The notes below the pieces were generated by a model. It had not been told where the DNA came from. It saw nothing but the letters and a program-made list of their open reading frames with translations, and ran no database searches. DNA of 64,000 bases from Vibrio splendidus (GTDB lineage: Bacteria; Pseudomonadota; Gammaproteobacteria; Enterobacterales; Vibrionaceae): contig NZ_LNRF01000004.1 of NCBI RefSeq assembly GCF_001557875.1, forward strand, positions 310,001 to 374,000. Direction: 5' to 3'. Positions 43,271-51,943 of the stretch are shown in pieces. The first letter of the stretch is position 1, and every line of letters begins with the position of its first letter. Both the position numbers and the translations under genes were made by a program.

Positions 43271-44229
43271 TGCGCTTGTACCGGTTTATTGAATGTAACT
43301 GACTGAGCAATACGTTTTGCAGTTGCTGGCGGAATGTCACCAACCACAGAGATTTCTTTGTCGCCAATCACTAAGCTATGCAAGGTTCTACGCCCTTGAC
43401 GTACCAGTTGCCCTTTCAATGAATGTTCGTCTCTATCGGCGATATAAACCGAAAAGCTAAACAATCCATCACTGAAAAGCTGGCTTTCAACCATTTTATC
43501 GGTCGCAGCCATTTGATAGCGGCTAAGCTCTTTTGACTTAAACCCTTCAGGGATCCAAGAGGCTTGCCAATTGGTCTCACTCACCAGACCTTCTGGTAAT
43601 GACAAGACTTTCGGCAATTGAGCTTGGTTCAATCCCCCCATTGCCTCTGCAATCTTATCGTTCACCACGTAAGAAATAGTGCGGTACTGTTCAAGCACTT
43701 CACCATCGCGATCCAAAAGATCAGCACGCAAAGGAAGACTGGTTTTTTCATCGACCCAAACTACGTAGGAGTAACGAAGGCCATCTTTTGGCACTACACG
43801 CAATACTTGAGTAGTGCTGCCCGCTTCACGAGAGCGCCCAACTTTTACAAAATCGTAGTACTGGTTCAGAGAGTCGATATCTCGATGAATCATCGGAATG
43901 ACAGGTGCAACCATACTGCCAGATTGAATAGTAAATGGCTCAGTACCCGGTTCGATGTAACTAACTTCATTGCCACGTCGAATGACTTCACGAACCGGGC
44001 CGCTCAGATAAACAAGGTGTGCAAGTTGTTGGTCGTCGTTAACTGCATGACGATAAACAAGAGGTTCAATACTGCTCTTCTTTATCAAAATGTAGGAGAG
44101 TTCGTAATTTAGATGCTGACTGGCCTCGTTCATTTGATGCAACAAGTCCTTTGCAGTGGTTTCCTCTGCAAAGGCTGTTGGCGACATCAAGCTGAACAGT
44201 GTCAGTGCACTGACCAGGATTTTCTTCAT
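43267..44229 (-). CDS. rseB: sigma-E anti-sigma co-regulator RseB
   Basis: A 320-residue periplasmic protein that binds RseA and protects it from DegS, releasing on lipid/LPS stress. An N-terminal signal peptide (ILVSALTLFSLMSPTAFAEE) is followed by MucB/RseB N- and C-terminal domains. The start overlaps the rseA stop by 4 bases, giving a coupled rseA-rseB-rseC unit. Confidence 0.95.
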   Translation of the reverse strand: MKKILVSALTLFSLMSPTAFAEETTAKDLLHQMNEASQHLNYELSYILIKKSSIEPLVYRHAVNDDQQLAHLVYLSGPVREVIRRGNEVSYIEPGTEPFTIQSGSMVAPVIPMIHRDIDSLNQYYDFVKVGRSREAGSTTQVLRVVPKDGLRYSYVVWVDEKTSLPLRADLLDRDGEVLEQYRTISYVVNDKIAEAMGGLNQAQLPKVLSLPEGLVSETNWQASWIPEGFKSKELSRYQMAATDKMVESQLFSDGLFSFSVYIADRDEHSLKGQLVRQGRRTLHSLVIGDKEISVVGDIPPATAKRIAQSVTFNKPVQAQ

Positions 44230-44849
44230 TCAATGTCCGATTCTAGATGTGCATCTTGCATTGACGATGCATCACTGTTAAGTCTTAGCTGCAGCTCATA
44301 ATCTTCTAGCATTGCATGAACGCGTTTACGCTGCTCTTGCAAGTTAGCTTCCGATGCCGGCTTTTCAACAGAGTCACGCGTTAAGCTTACTGGTTCCGCA
44401 GAACCGGCAAATGGAATCGTCTGGAGTACAGGCAACTGCTCTGGTGCTGCAGGGTCGCTGCCACCATATTGTTGAACACCTAATACAACCACTAATGAAA
44501 CACACGCTGCCACGGCAACTTGTCCAAACTGTTGTAACCAAGCCGGAAGCTGACGCTTCGCTTGCTGAGGTTTAGGCTGCTCTTCAATTGGAGCAACAGT
44601 AGGTTCAACATTCACTTGGTGCAGGTTCGGCATTGCACTATGTGCAGGCTCAGCTTCAAGCGCTGCTGCCACATTGTTAGCAATGTTCCAATCTTGAGTT
44701 TCTGGCGCATCCCCACGCATAACATCACCAATTAAATGGTAACTCTGCCAGGTATCCATGCTTTCTTGATCAGATTCGAGATCTATAATGAGAGCTTTAT
44801 CGATCGTTTCACCATCCATGAGTGCCGAAAGCTTTTCTTTATCAGCCAT
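44226..44849 (-). CDS. rseA: anti-sigma-E factor RseA
   Basis: A 207-residue single-pass membrane anti-sigma factor. The N-terminal cytoplasmic domain (MADKEKLSALMDGETID) binds RpoE; the membrane helix lies at about residues 100-118 (VAVAACVSLVVVLGV); the periplasmic C-terminus is the DegS/RseB target. I chose the ATG with GGTGAAAATA upstream; four codons upstream is a weaker start. It directly follows rpoE (26 bases). Confidence 0.95.
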   Translation of the reverse strand: MADKEKLSALMDGETIDKALIIDLESDQESMDTWQSYHLIGDVMRGDAPETQDWNIANNVAAALEAEPAHSAMPNLHQVNVEPTVAPIEEQPKPQQAKRQLPAWLQQFGQVAVAACVSLVVVLGVQQYGGSDPAAPEQLPVLQTIPFAGSAEPVSLTRDSVEKPASEANLQEQRKRVHAMLEDYELQLRLNSDASSMQDAHLESDIE

Positions 44850-44875
44850 TATTTTCACCATAATTATTACAAGTT

Positions 44876-45454
44876 CTAGCGTTGCAAAAGAGGTTTAATT
44901 TTCTTTTCCACCGCTTCACGAGCTCGGAAAATACGCGAACGTACGGTTCCTACAGGGCAATCCATTACTTCTGCAATCTCTTCGTAGCTCAAACCTTCGA
45001 GCTCTCGCAACGTCATTGCAGTTTTTAAGTCTTCTGGTAGCGCTTCAATCGCTCCAAAAACGACTTGTTTCAATTCTTTTGACAGCGTTAAGTTCTCAGG
45101 GTTCGATATTTCTTTTAACGCGCTGCCTGTTTCGTAATATTCTGCATCTTCTGCATCTACATCGGTTGCTGGCGGCCTACGGCTTTGGGCAACGATATGA
45201 TTTTTAGCGGTGTTCACGGCAATTCGGTATAACCATGTATAGAAGGCACTCTCGCCACGAAAGTTAGGTATCGCGCGGTAAGCTTTAATAAAAGCTTCTT
45301 GTGCTACATCAGGTACATCACCGGAATTATTCACGTATCGAGAGATAAGATTACAAACTTTGTTTTGATACTTAACCACTAGTAAGTTAAATGCCTGCTT
45401 ATCTCCACTCTGAACTCGCTCAATCAACACTTGATCGGTTAGCTGCTCGTTCAT
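44876..45454 (-). CDS. rpoE: sigma factor RpoE (sigma-E)
   Basis: A 192-residue group IV sigma factor of envelope stress. Region 2 is FNLLVVKYQNKVCNLISRYV, with AYRAIPNFRGESAFYTWLYRIAVNTAKN at 2.3-2.4; region 4 is TLRELEGLSYEEIAEVMDCPVGTVRSRIFRARE. The start at MNEQLTDQ matches the family; AGGAG lies about 11 bases upstream. It is divergent from nadB, and heads rpoE-rseA-rseB-rseC. Confidence 0.97.
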   Translation of the reverse strand: MNEQLTDQVLIERVQSGDKQAFNLLVVKYQNKVCNLISRYVNNSGDVPDVAQEAFIKAYRAIPNFRGESAFYTWLYRIAVNTAKNHIVAQSRRPPATDVDAEDAEYYETGSALKEISNPENLTLSKELKQVVFGAIEALPEDLKTAMTLRELEGLSYEEIAEVMDCPVGTVRSRIFRAREAVEKKIKPLLQR

Positions 45455-45553
45455 TCGAGCGGGTACTCCTATTGTTATAACCCTCACCTTCACAGATATG
45501 GGTACTAATTATGCGAAATGTAGTATTGACACCACCGTCTACAAGAGCACTAT

Positions 45554-45582
45554 TGTGACTAAGCCAAATACCGAAAGTTCCA
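45554..45582 (-). promoter_or_regulatory. possible sigma-E autoregulatory promoter of rpoE
   Basis: Minus strand GGAACTT (45576-45582), 16-base spacer, then TCACAA (45554-45559). GGAACTT is the exact sigma-E -35 consensus; the -10 is a partial match to TCTGA/TCAAA. It lies about 100 bases upstream of the rpoE start. Confidence 0.55.
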
Positions 45583-45843
45583 ACTTTCTTAAAATTATTT
45601 GCCATTATTGTTTCACAATGTGATGTAATAAAAATAGCTATCCCTATCAATTTGGGGAAACTTGAGCAAAAGCAATGGTATTGAGCAATTAAATATTTCT
45701 AGATAGCTGTCTATATATTGATTTTGCATGGCGTTTAAGGATGACTCTGGAGAGATTATAACAGTCTTACCCAAACTCCTAAAACAAGACAAAGTCAATT
45801 GAGAGTGGACAACTCGACTATAGCCCGGGATTTAATAAGTTTT

Positions 45844-47460
45844 ATGAACGCAAACCGTGAACATCAGTGTGATGTATTAGTGGTAGGAAGTGGTGCGGCA
45901 GGCTTGTCATTAGCCTTACGCGTAGCAGAACATGCAAAAGTAATTGTATTAAGCAAAGGACCACGCAGCGAAGGATCGACGTATTACGCACAAGGTGGTA
46001 TCGCCGCGGTGTTCGATGAGTCGGACAGTATTGAGTCTCATGTAGAGGACACTCAAATTGCTGGGGCTGGGTTATGCGAAGAAGATACAGTTCAATTCAT
46101 TGCTGAAAATGCGAAAGAGTGTGTGCAATGGCTGATTGATGGTGGTGTTCCATTTGATAAAGATGAAAACAGCACAGAAGGCCAACCAAAATATCACCTC
46201 ACTCGTGAGGGTGGCCACAGTCACCGCAGAATTCTGCACGCTGCCGATGCAACTGGCATGGCGATGCAAACCTCACTACAAGATAACGTCAACAACCACC
46301 CAAATATCGAGATCTTCGAGCGCCACAATGCGCTGGATTTGATCACCGAAGATAAGATTGGTGGTTCAAAAGACAAGGTGATCGGCGCCTACATTTGGAA
46401 CCGTAACCAAGAACACGTTGAAACCGTGCGCGCTAAGTTTGTTGTATTAGCAACAGGCGGCGCTTCAAAGGTTTACCAATACACCTCTAACCCAGATGTT
46501 TCTTCAGGTGATGGTATTGCTATCGCTTGGCGTGCGGGTTGTCGTGTGGCAAACCTTGAGTTCAACCAGTTCCACCCAACTTGTTTATTCCACCCAGAAG
46601 CGCGTAACTTCCTACTAACGGAAGCACTGCGTGGTGAAGGTGCTTACTTGCGTCGTCCAGATGGTTCTCGCTTTATGAAGGACTTCGATGAGCGCGGTGA
46701 ACTGGCGCCACGTGATGTGGTTGCTCGTGCAATTGACTTCGAAATGAAGCGCTTGGGTGCCGACTGCATGTATGTTGATATCAGCCACAAGCCTGAAGAA
46801 TTCATCACAGCGCACTTCCCGATGATCCACACTCGCTTGATGGACTTGGGTATCGATATGACCAAAGAGCCGATCCCTATCGTGCCAGCCGCTCACTACA
46901 CGTGTGGTGGTGTCATGGTGAATAAGCAGGGTCAAACCGACCTGACGAACTTGTATGCGATTGGCGAAGTGAGCTATACCGGCTTACACGGTGCAAACCG
47001 TATGGCTTCTAACTCACTGCTTGAGTGTGTGGTTTACGCATGGGCAGCAGCAAAAGATATCGTTGAGAACATCGACCAATCTCAATTGTGCGCTGAACTG
47101 CCAGCATGGGATGAAAGCCAAGTCACCAACAGTGATGAAGAAGTTATCATTCAACACAACTGGCACGAACTGCGCCTGTTCATGTGGGATTACATGGGCA
47201 TTGTTCGAACGGATAAACGACTAGAGCGTGCATTACGCCGTATTCAGATGCTGCAACAAGAAACTCATGAGTACTACAGCTACTTCAAGGTTTCGAATAA
47301 CCTATTAGAACTGCGTAATTTGCTACAAGTGGCAGAGCTAATGGTTCGTTGTGCAATGCAGCGCAAAGAGAGCCGCGGCCTTCACTACACGTTGGATTAC
47401 CCTGAACTTGCAGAAGACAGTGGCCCAACGATTCTGACGCCAGAGAAACGCCAATCATAA
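45844..47460 (+). CDS. nadB: L-aspartate oxidase
   Basis: A 538-residue flavoenzyme that oxidises aspartate to iminoaspartate, the first step of NAD synthesis. The FAD motif is [20 protein letters not shown]; other family blocks are [24 protein letters not shown] and [11 protein letters not shown] start at the ATG reading [12 protein letters not shown]; an upstream TTG (45799) would add 15 residues. It is divergent from rpoE, as in E. coli. Confidence 0.96.
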   Translation: MNANREHQCDVLVVGSGAAGLSLALRVAEHAKVIVLSKGPRSEGSTYYAQGGIAAVFDESDSIESHVEDTQIAGAGLCEEDTVQFIAENAKECVQWLIDGGVPFDKDENSTEGQPKYHLTREGGHSHRRILHAADATGMAMQTSLQDNVNNHPNIEIFERHNALDLITEDKIGGSKDKVIGAYIWNRNQEHVETVRAKFVVLATGGASKVYQYTSNPDVSSGDGIAIAWRAGCRVANLEFNQFHPTCLFHPEARNFLLTEALRGEGAYLRRPDGSRFMKDFDERGELAPRDVVARAIDFEMKRLGADCMYVDISHKPEEFITAHFPMIHTRLMDLGIDMTKEPIPIVPAAHYTCGGVMVNKQGQTDLTNLYAIGEVSYTGLHGANRMASNSLLECVVYAWAAAKDIVENIDQSQLCAELPAWDESQVTNSDEEVIIQHNWHELRLFMWDYMGIVRTDKRLERALRRIQMLQQETHEYYSYFKVSNNLLELRNLLQVAELMVRCAMQRKESRGLHYTLDYPELAEDSGPTILTPEKRQS

Positions 47461-47513
47461 TAATTGGTTAAACGTGCTTAGCGAATTAGCCGTCAGCGGA
47501 AAATGATTAAACG

Positions 47514-47545
47514 AAAGGGAGCCGAGTGCTCCCTTTTCTTTTGTC
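47514..47545 (+). terminator. nadB terminator
   Basis: AAAGGGAGC-CGAGT-GCTCCCTTT stem with TTCTTTTG following, about 55 bases after the nadB stop. Confidence 0.75.
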
Positions 47546-47595
47546 TAACGCTTTCTTTTATCTAATACTTTCTTTCATCGAATAGTTTGGCTTCT

Positions 47596-48015
47596 CTAGC
47601 GTGCTCGTTGTAAGTTCGCCAGAAAATGACGATATTCTCGCTCGCAACAGCTGTCCCGCCAAAGCAGTGCCGAGTGCCCACATTCAAACTGCAATTTAAC
47701 GAAGAACTGCGCCCAGATCTTATCAACGGACTTGAGTCGGTAAGTTCGGTCATTGAGTCGAATATCACCATCCTCTCTGTAATCAAAACGCCCATAGACA
47801 CTATTTAGAATCACATGGTTATATCTGAATAAGCGGATCATTAAAGCTAAGCAATAAAGGCTGGCGGCAAGTGGAATAGAAGACAGGACGATGAAAAACA
47901 AAAGGCACCCAAAAATAGTGCCTTTTGCAAATAATGCGGAATACGGAGGGTTAAGCTGAAGCTTAACGAACCTTGCTGAGGTTGTGTGCGACAATTTTAT
48001 CAACCATTGATGCAT
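47596..48015 (-). CDS. ygfX: YgfX/CptA-family membrane protein
   Basis: A protein of up to 139 residues with two adjacent membrane helices (~residues 32-65, GTIFGCLLFFIVLSSIPLAA and CLALMIRLF) and a basic C-terminal half. Position after sdhE and architecture match E. coli YgfX (CptA), proposed as the toxin partner of SdhE (CptB) affecting FtsZ/MreB. The start is uncertain: the ATG at 48015 overlaps sdhE by 53 bases, and TTG codons at 48003 or 47994 would shorten the overlap. Identity rests on context and topology more than on strong sequence motifs. Confidence 0.72.
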   Translation of the reverse strand: MHQWLIKLSHTTSARFVKLQLNPPYSALFAKGTIFGCLLFFIVLSSIPLAASLYCLALMIRLFRYNHVILNSVYGRFDYREDGDIRLNDRTYRLKSVDKIWAQFFVKLQFECGHSALLWRDSCCEREYRHFLANLQRAR

Positions 48016-48223
48016 GGCCTAGGTTTTCACTGCGTCCGTGTCCCATTACCCAAGTAAACAAATCTGGGTCATCACACTCTAACAGAGAAACAAACTCGCG
48101 CTGTTCCTGCTCTTGCAATGAATCAAAACACTCTTCGAAAAATGGCATGATGACTACATCAAGTTCTAACATGCCGCGACGGCAACCCCATTTAATTCGT
48201 GCTTTCTGCTCTGCAGTGTACAT
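47963..48223 (-). CDS. sdhE: succinate dehydrogenase flavinylation factor SdhE
   Basis: An 86-residue protein that promotes covalent FAD attachment to SdhA/FrdA. The KARIKWGCRRGMLELDVV segment contains the RGxxE motif, and FVSLLECDDPDLFTWVMG is also conserved. Usual length (88). It starts a two-gene unit with ygfX and is divergent from ygfZ, the same arrangement as in E. coli. Confidence 0.94.
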   Translation of the reverse strand: MYTAEQKARIKWGCRRGMLELDVVIMPFFEECFDSLQEQEQREFVSLLECDDPDLFTWVMGHGRSENLGHASMVDKIVAHNLSKVR

Positions 48224-48390
48224 TGGCTATCCTCACCTATAATTTTTCTTTCTCGGAGTGTAACAAGTCATACGCCCTGCAACTACTATGTGAGTCACAG
48301 TCCCTATCTAAGCTCACAAAAAAACCTAGGCTGACAAAGAAACAGAACCGGATTAACATAGAGCCAAATAAAATTCTTTGGAAAGATAAA

Positions 48391-49362
48391 ATGGATTGGA
48401 AAAACACATTTCAGCCACTCGCTCATACGCAAAATGAATCGCTTCCAGAACTGATGATGACACACGTGTCAGACTGGAGCGCAATTACCATGATAGGCGA
48501 TGACAAAAAGTCGTACCTACAGGGTCAAGTAACGTGCGATGTCGTCACTCTTCCTAATGATGAATCCACGTTAGGCGCGCATTGTGATGCAAAAGGAAAG
48601 GTATGGAGTATCTTCCGCCTGTTCCATCACAATGGCGGTTACGCGCTCATGCAGCCTAAATCTGCGATTGAAGTAGAACTGGTCGAAATCAAAAAATACG
48701 CCGTGTTCTCTAAGGTTGATATCGAGCAAACGACAGATGTTGTTATCGGTATGATGGGCACATCTGCGGATCAATACATTGATTCAATTTCAGAAAGCCA
48801 AGGTAACGTGCGTGCTATCTCTGGTGGCACAGCGGTTAAAGTCTCTGACAATCGTTGGGCACTGCTTATTACGGAAGATGTTGCTGCAACCTTAGTATCA
48901 AGTGGCTCAGCAGAAAAAGTATCAGAAGCACTTTGGCAATATCATGAAATTCTAGATGCTCAGCCTAACCTATCGAAAGCAGAGCAAAACGAGCACATTC
49001 CTCAAGCGCTTAACCTGCAAGCGATTGGTGGTATCAGCTTTTCAAAAGGCTGCTACACAGGTCAAGAAACGGTAGCTCGTGCCAAGTACCGTGGCATGAA
49101 CAAGCGTGAGATGCGTATTGTTTCAGGAACGACAGCAGAAGTATTGTCTCTAGAGAACCCAATTGAACTAGAGCGTAGCGTGGGTGAGAACTGGCGTGGC
49201 GCAGGCCGACTATTAAACGTCTATCAATTTGCTGATAACCAAGCGATTGGTTTGATGGTACTGCCAAACAACCTTGATGACGATGTTCAGCTGCGACTGA
49301 CCGCACAGCCTGATCAAACATGGAATATCCTGCCACTGCCGTACAGCCTTGACGACGAGTAA
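48391..49362 (+). CDS. ygfZ: folate-binding tRNA/Fe-S protein YgfZ
   Basis: A 323-residue GcvT-like protein that aids Fe-S cluster enzymes such as MiaB through folate. The signature KGCYTGQE is in SFSKGCYTGQETVARAKYRG, with LQGQVTCDV near the N-terminus. I chose the ATG preceded by GGAAAGATAAA; the open frame extends 64 codons upstream into the sdhE intergenic region and overlaps it, so it is probably not translated. It is divergent from sdhE. Confidence 0.92.
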   Translation: MDWKNTFQPLAHTQNESLPELMMTHVSDWSAITMIGDDKKSYLQGQVTCDVVTLPNDESTLGAHCDAKGKVWSIFRLFHHNGGYALMQPKSAIEVELVEIKKYAVFSKVDIEQTTDVVIGMMGTSADQYIDSISESQGNVRAISGGTAVKVSDNRWALLITEDVAATLVSSGSAEKVSEALWQYHEILDAQPNLSKAEQNEHIPQALNLQAIGGISFSKGCYTGQETVARAKYRGMNKREMRIVSGTTAEVLSLENPIELERSVGENWRGAGRLLNVYQFADNQAIGLMVLPNNLDDDVQLRLTAQPDQTWNILPLPYSLDDE

Positions 49363-49366
49363 CCAC

Positions 49367-49828
49367 GTGGAAACGCTGATTACACAATGGCTGGATCAAC
49401 AGCAGGTGAACTATCGCCTGCTGATGCAAAGCAAGCCAACCACCAGCATTGAAGAAACCGCACAAGAGCGAGGCATCGACGCCTCTCAAATGGTGAAGTG
49501 CATCCTGCTCAAGGATATGGGCAACCAGTATGCGTTAGCCTGTACTGCTGGCGATCGCTCTGTCGACCCCAAGAAAGTACGCTCGGTACTGAATTGCCGT
49601 CGAATGACCTGCGTGTCGCTCGCTGATGTTGAAACAATCACCGGATTTAAAGTGGGTTGTGTTGGTCCGCTCGCTCTCAAGAGAAACATGCCGATCATTT
49701 TTGATCCTTCCATTCAAAACAACTCGACCGTGACCATTAGCTCCGGCGACCGAATGGCTGGCGTTGCGTTGGATCTCAATGATCTTATGGCGCTATGTGC
49801 ACCCACCGTCGCGGACATCAGTCGATGA
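49367..49828 (+). CDS. YbaK/aminoacyl-tRNA deacylase-domain protein
   Basis: About 153 residues of the YbaK/ProX editing family, which removes mischarged amino acids from tRNA (for example Cys-tRNA-Pro). Visible blocks: VKCILLKDMGNQYALACTAGDRSVD, and TGFKVGCVGPLALKRNMPIIFD, equivalent to the GGxSP region of the family. It begins at a GTG 4 bases after the ygfZ stop (an overlapping TTG is possible), so it is co-transcribed with ygfZ. The exact tRNA substrate is unknown. Confidence 0.8.
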   Translation: METLITQWLDQQQVNYRLLMQSKPTTSIEETAQERGIDASQMVKCILLKDMGNQYALACTAGDRSVDPKKVRSVLNCRRMTCVSLADVETITGFKVGCVGPLALKRNMPIIFDPSIQNNSTVTISSGDRMAGVALDLNDLMALCAPTVADISR

Positions 49829-49899
49829 TCGTTTCGATCAGATCATGCTTCGCAAACTTCATTTGAATATTTCATTGAGTACATTTTTAGTGTGAACTT

Positions 49900-50100
49900 C
49901 GTCATAAGAAGAACACACCACCAATAAATAGTTACTCAAAATAAAAGCATAAGTAGTCACAAAGTTAAATTTGCGTTATTGTAAATTTACTGACTAGCTA
50001 TTAAGCAAATCAGTGCAAGTGAATCCACTGAGTAACATCAGTATCCACTTTTGTGTAATGCATCTGTGACTATTCGCCCGTTTTAGACGGGCTTTTTTTT
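49900..50100 (+). ncRNA. candidate intergenic small RNA ending in a strong terminator
   Basis: The 560-base gap before ytfK has no convincing reading frame, but holds a clear rho-independent terminator (50076-50100). Upstream are structured segments: GTTACTCA (49931-49938) pairs with TGAGTAAC (50029-50036), and ATTGTAAATTT (49978-49988) is the inverse of AAATTTACAAT (50106-50116), across the terminator. The 5' end is not defined; no strong promoter was found, so it could be the 3' UTR of ygfZ-ybaK. Low confidence. Confidence 0.3.
50076..50100 (+). terminator. strong terminator in the ybaK-ytfK gap
   Basis: GCCCGT-TTTAG-ACGGGC followed by eight T residues, 250 bases after the ybaK-family stop. 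Confidence 0.88.
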
Positions 50101-50390
50101 GTCCGAAATTTACAATTTGATTACACAAACAAAAAAATCCCGCCTATTCTTATACTTGTAACATTATCACTGCTTAATACCGAACAGGAAAGTTCACGGC
50201 AGTTCACTACTCAGTATTATTTTGGGGAGGAGCTCACGTAAAAATAGATATTTACTGAAGAAAGTGCTTAGAACAGCACAAATATCTAATTAACGTCAAC
50301 GCTACTGCATATAACTCCATGCTTATCACAATTATTATCTCGGAGTTTTTCTATAATATGCAGGCTAGGTAAATATAAGGATAATTAAGA
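50101..50390. other. AT-rich leader region before ytfK
   Basis: 290 bases without a gene. It contains a TATAAT-like element (near 50351-50357) close to the ytfK start, an AACTCC/GGAGTT pair (about 50310-50345) followed by a short T run, and a GGGGAGGAG purine stretch near 50223-50231 without a downstream frame I can support. Promoter not defined. Confidence 0.4.
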
Positions 50391-50597
50391 ATGAGACTGT
50401 TTAAGCGCTATACACCGAGTATGATTGCTAAACATGTAAGTCGACTTTTCAAAGGACGAATCTACATTTACGGCGTAGGGAAATTTGAGTTTGATAACGG
50501 TAAGCTAGTGCTACCAGACCGAGCAGAAAAACGTCACTTTCAAACAGTGAAAGAAATAAATAGTGAAATCATGAAACTGCGCTGCGCGTACGCATGA
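50391..50597 (+). CDS. ytfK: YtfK (DUF1107), stringent-response modulator
   Basis: A 68-residue protein, the same length as E. coli YtfK and alignable end to end from memory: MRLFKRYTPSMIAKHVSRLF against [20 protein letters not shown], then GR-YI--VG-FEFD-GK and a C-terminal EIN--IMKL helix. In E. coli YtfK binds SpoT and tilts it towards (p)ppGpp synthesis under phosphate or fatty-acid starvation. AAGGATAATTAAGA is the ribosome site. A bidirectional terminator follows. Here it lies in isolation between a ybaK-type gene and ubiI; no pho box was recognised upstream. Confidence 0.88.
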   Translation: MRLFKRYTPSMIAKHVSRLFKGRIYIYGVGKFEFDNGKLVLPDRAEKRHFQTVKEINSEIMKLRCAYA

Positions 50598-50623
50598 CCT
50601 GATTATCTACAGAATTAAAAACA

Positions 50624-50656
50624 AAAAGGGTTGGCATAATGCCAACCCTTTTTTCG
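50624..50656. terminator. bidirectional terminator between ytfK and ubiI
   Basis: AAGGGTTGGCAT-AATGCCAACCCTT with A and T flanks; serves ytfK (plus) and ubiI (minus). Confidence 0.88.
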
Positions 50657-50708
50657 TACCAATTTTCGTATCAATGATGATTCGATAAATCACCAGAACA
50701 CTATGTCA

Positions 50709-51932
50709 CTATCGATGAGTCACTGGACGCTTAGCTAAGTCAGGAAGATTGCCTGACAAACCCAGTGCGCGCTTCATGATCTCATCTTTCGCACCCGGCA
50801 ATTGACCCGCAAGCTTCATACCAATGCCACGAATCAGCTTCTTAGCTGGGTTATCGCCTTCAAACAGATCTTTAAAGCCCTGCATTGAAGCAATCATTTT
50901 CGCCGCCTCTGCTTTTCTCCAGCGCTCGTAGCCGCGAAGATTACGCTTGGTGCCAATGTCTTCACCCGCAGACCATAGCTTTAACAGCTCTTGCGCTAAG
51001 CTTGCTGCGTCTAATAGGCCAAGGTTCACGCCCTGCCCTGCTAATGGGTGAATGGTATGAGCAGCATCACCAACCAAAGCCACACGCTCTACCGCAAAGT
51101 CACGTGCATAACGCATGCGCAATGGGAAGGCAAAACGGTCACCAACCACTTCGCACAATCCAAGCTTCGAGTCGAACTCTGCCGTTAGCTGCTTATTAAA
51201 ATCAGCATCCGACATGGATACCAGCTTCTCGGCACGGTTTGGTTCGGTAGACCAAACAATCGAGCTCATGTTGCTTGGTTGCATTGGTAGGAATGCCAAT
51301 GGGCCTTGAGGCGTGAATATTTGACGAGCAACGCTGTGGTGCGGCTCTGTGGTTTTGATGTTCGCGACAATCGCACTGTGTCCGTAATCCCAATGTGTTA
51401 ATGGGATATCTTGCTGCTTACGAACCCAAGAGTTTGCGCCGTCTGCTCCAACAACTAACTTAGCTGTCAATGCTTGACCATTGTCTAATGTTAACCAGGC
51501 TTCACTTTCACCGATCGCCATCGTTTTACACGTTGCAGGCATATACAGGCTGACATTGTCTTGCTTCTTAACCTGATCAAGCAGCGCTAATTGAATCACG
51601 CGGTTTTCAACGATATGACCAAGATTAGGCTGAGCCAAGCGTGTCGAGTCAAACTCAATACGAGCGAAACTGTCTTGCTCCCACACTTCCATCGCTTGAT
51701 ACGGTGCAGCGCGTCTTTGTTCGATACCTTGCCATGCGCCTAGGTTACGAAGAATCACTTCACTTGAACGGCTCAACGCGGATACACGTACATCAGGCAG
51801 CTCACTCAGCCCTTCACTAGGCGCTCTGCCTTCAATGACAGCAATTCTTAGGTCACTGTCTTTCAGGGCAGCAGCAAGCGCTAGGCCAACCATGCCACCA
51901 CCAACAATCGCGATATCAACACTTTGCATCAT
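50709..51932 (-). CDS. ubiI: 2-octaprenylphenol hydroxylase UbiI (VisC)
   Basis: A 407-residue FAD monooxygenase of ubiquinone synthesis, C5-hydroxylation. FAD motif VDIAIVGGGMVGLALAAAL, the DG motif VVGADGANSWVRKQQ and the GD motif VALVGDAAHTIHPLAGQGVNLG. The sequence matches E. coli UbiI better than UbiH, from memory (MEVWEQDSF, AVARQ-type VARQIF, and the C-terminal G(I/L)GMKLAGQLPG). It follows ubiH by 11 bases. Confidence 0.93.
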   Translation of the reverse strand: MMQSVDIAIVGGGMVGLALAAALKDSDLRIAVIEGRAPSEGLSELPDVRVSALSRSSEVILRNLGAWQGIEQRRAAPYQAMEVWEQDSFARIEFDSTRLAQPNLGHIVENRVIQLALLDQVKKQDNVSLYMPATCKTMAIGESEAWLTLDNGQALTAKLVVGADGANSWVRKQQDIPLTHWDYGHSAIVANIKTTEPHHSVARQIFTPQGPLAFLPMQPSNMSSIVWSTEPNRAEKLVSMSDADFNKQLTAEFDSKLGLCEVVGDRFAFPLRMRYARDFAVERVALVGDAAHTIHPLAGQGVNLGLLDAASLAQELLKLWSAGEDIGTKRNLRGYERWRKAEAAKMIASMQGFKDLFEGDNPAKKLIRGIGMKLAGQLPGAKDEIMKRALGLSGNLPDLAKRPVTHR

Positions 51933-51943
51933 TATTTATTACC

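Noticed and set aside
47562..47801. 79-codon minus-strand frame overlapping ygfX
   Set aside because: It is a shifted frame of ygfX without membrane pattern or ribosome site.
48199..48390. N-terminal extension of YgfZ by 64 codons
   Set aside because: The extension overlaps the start of the divergent sdhE gene and does not match the family; a good ribosome site sits at 48380-48390.
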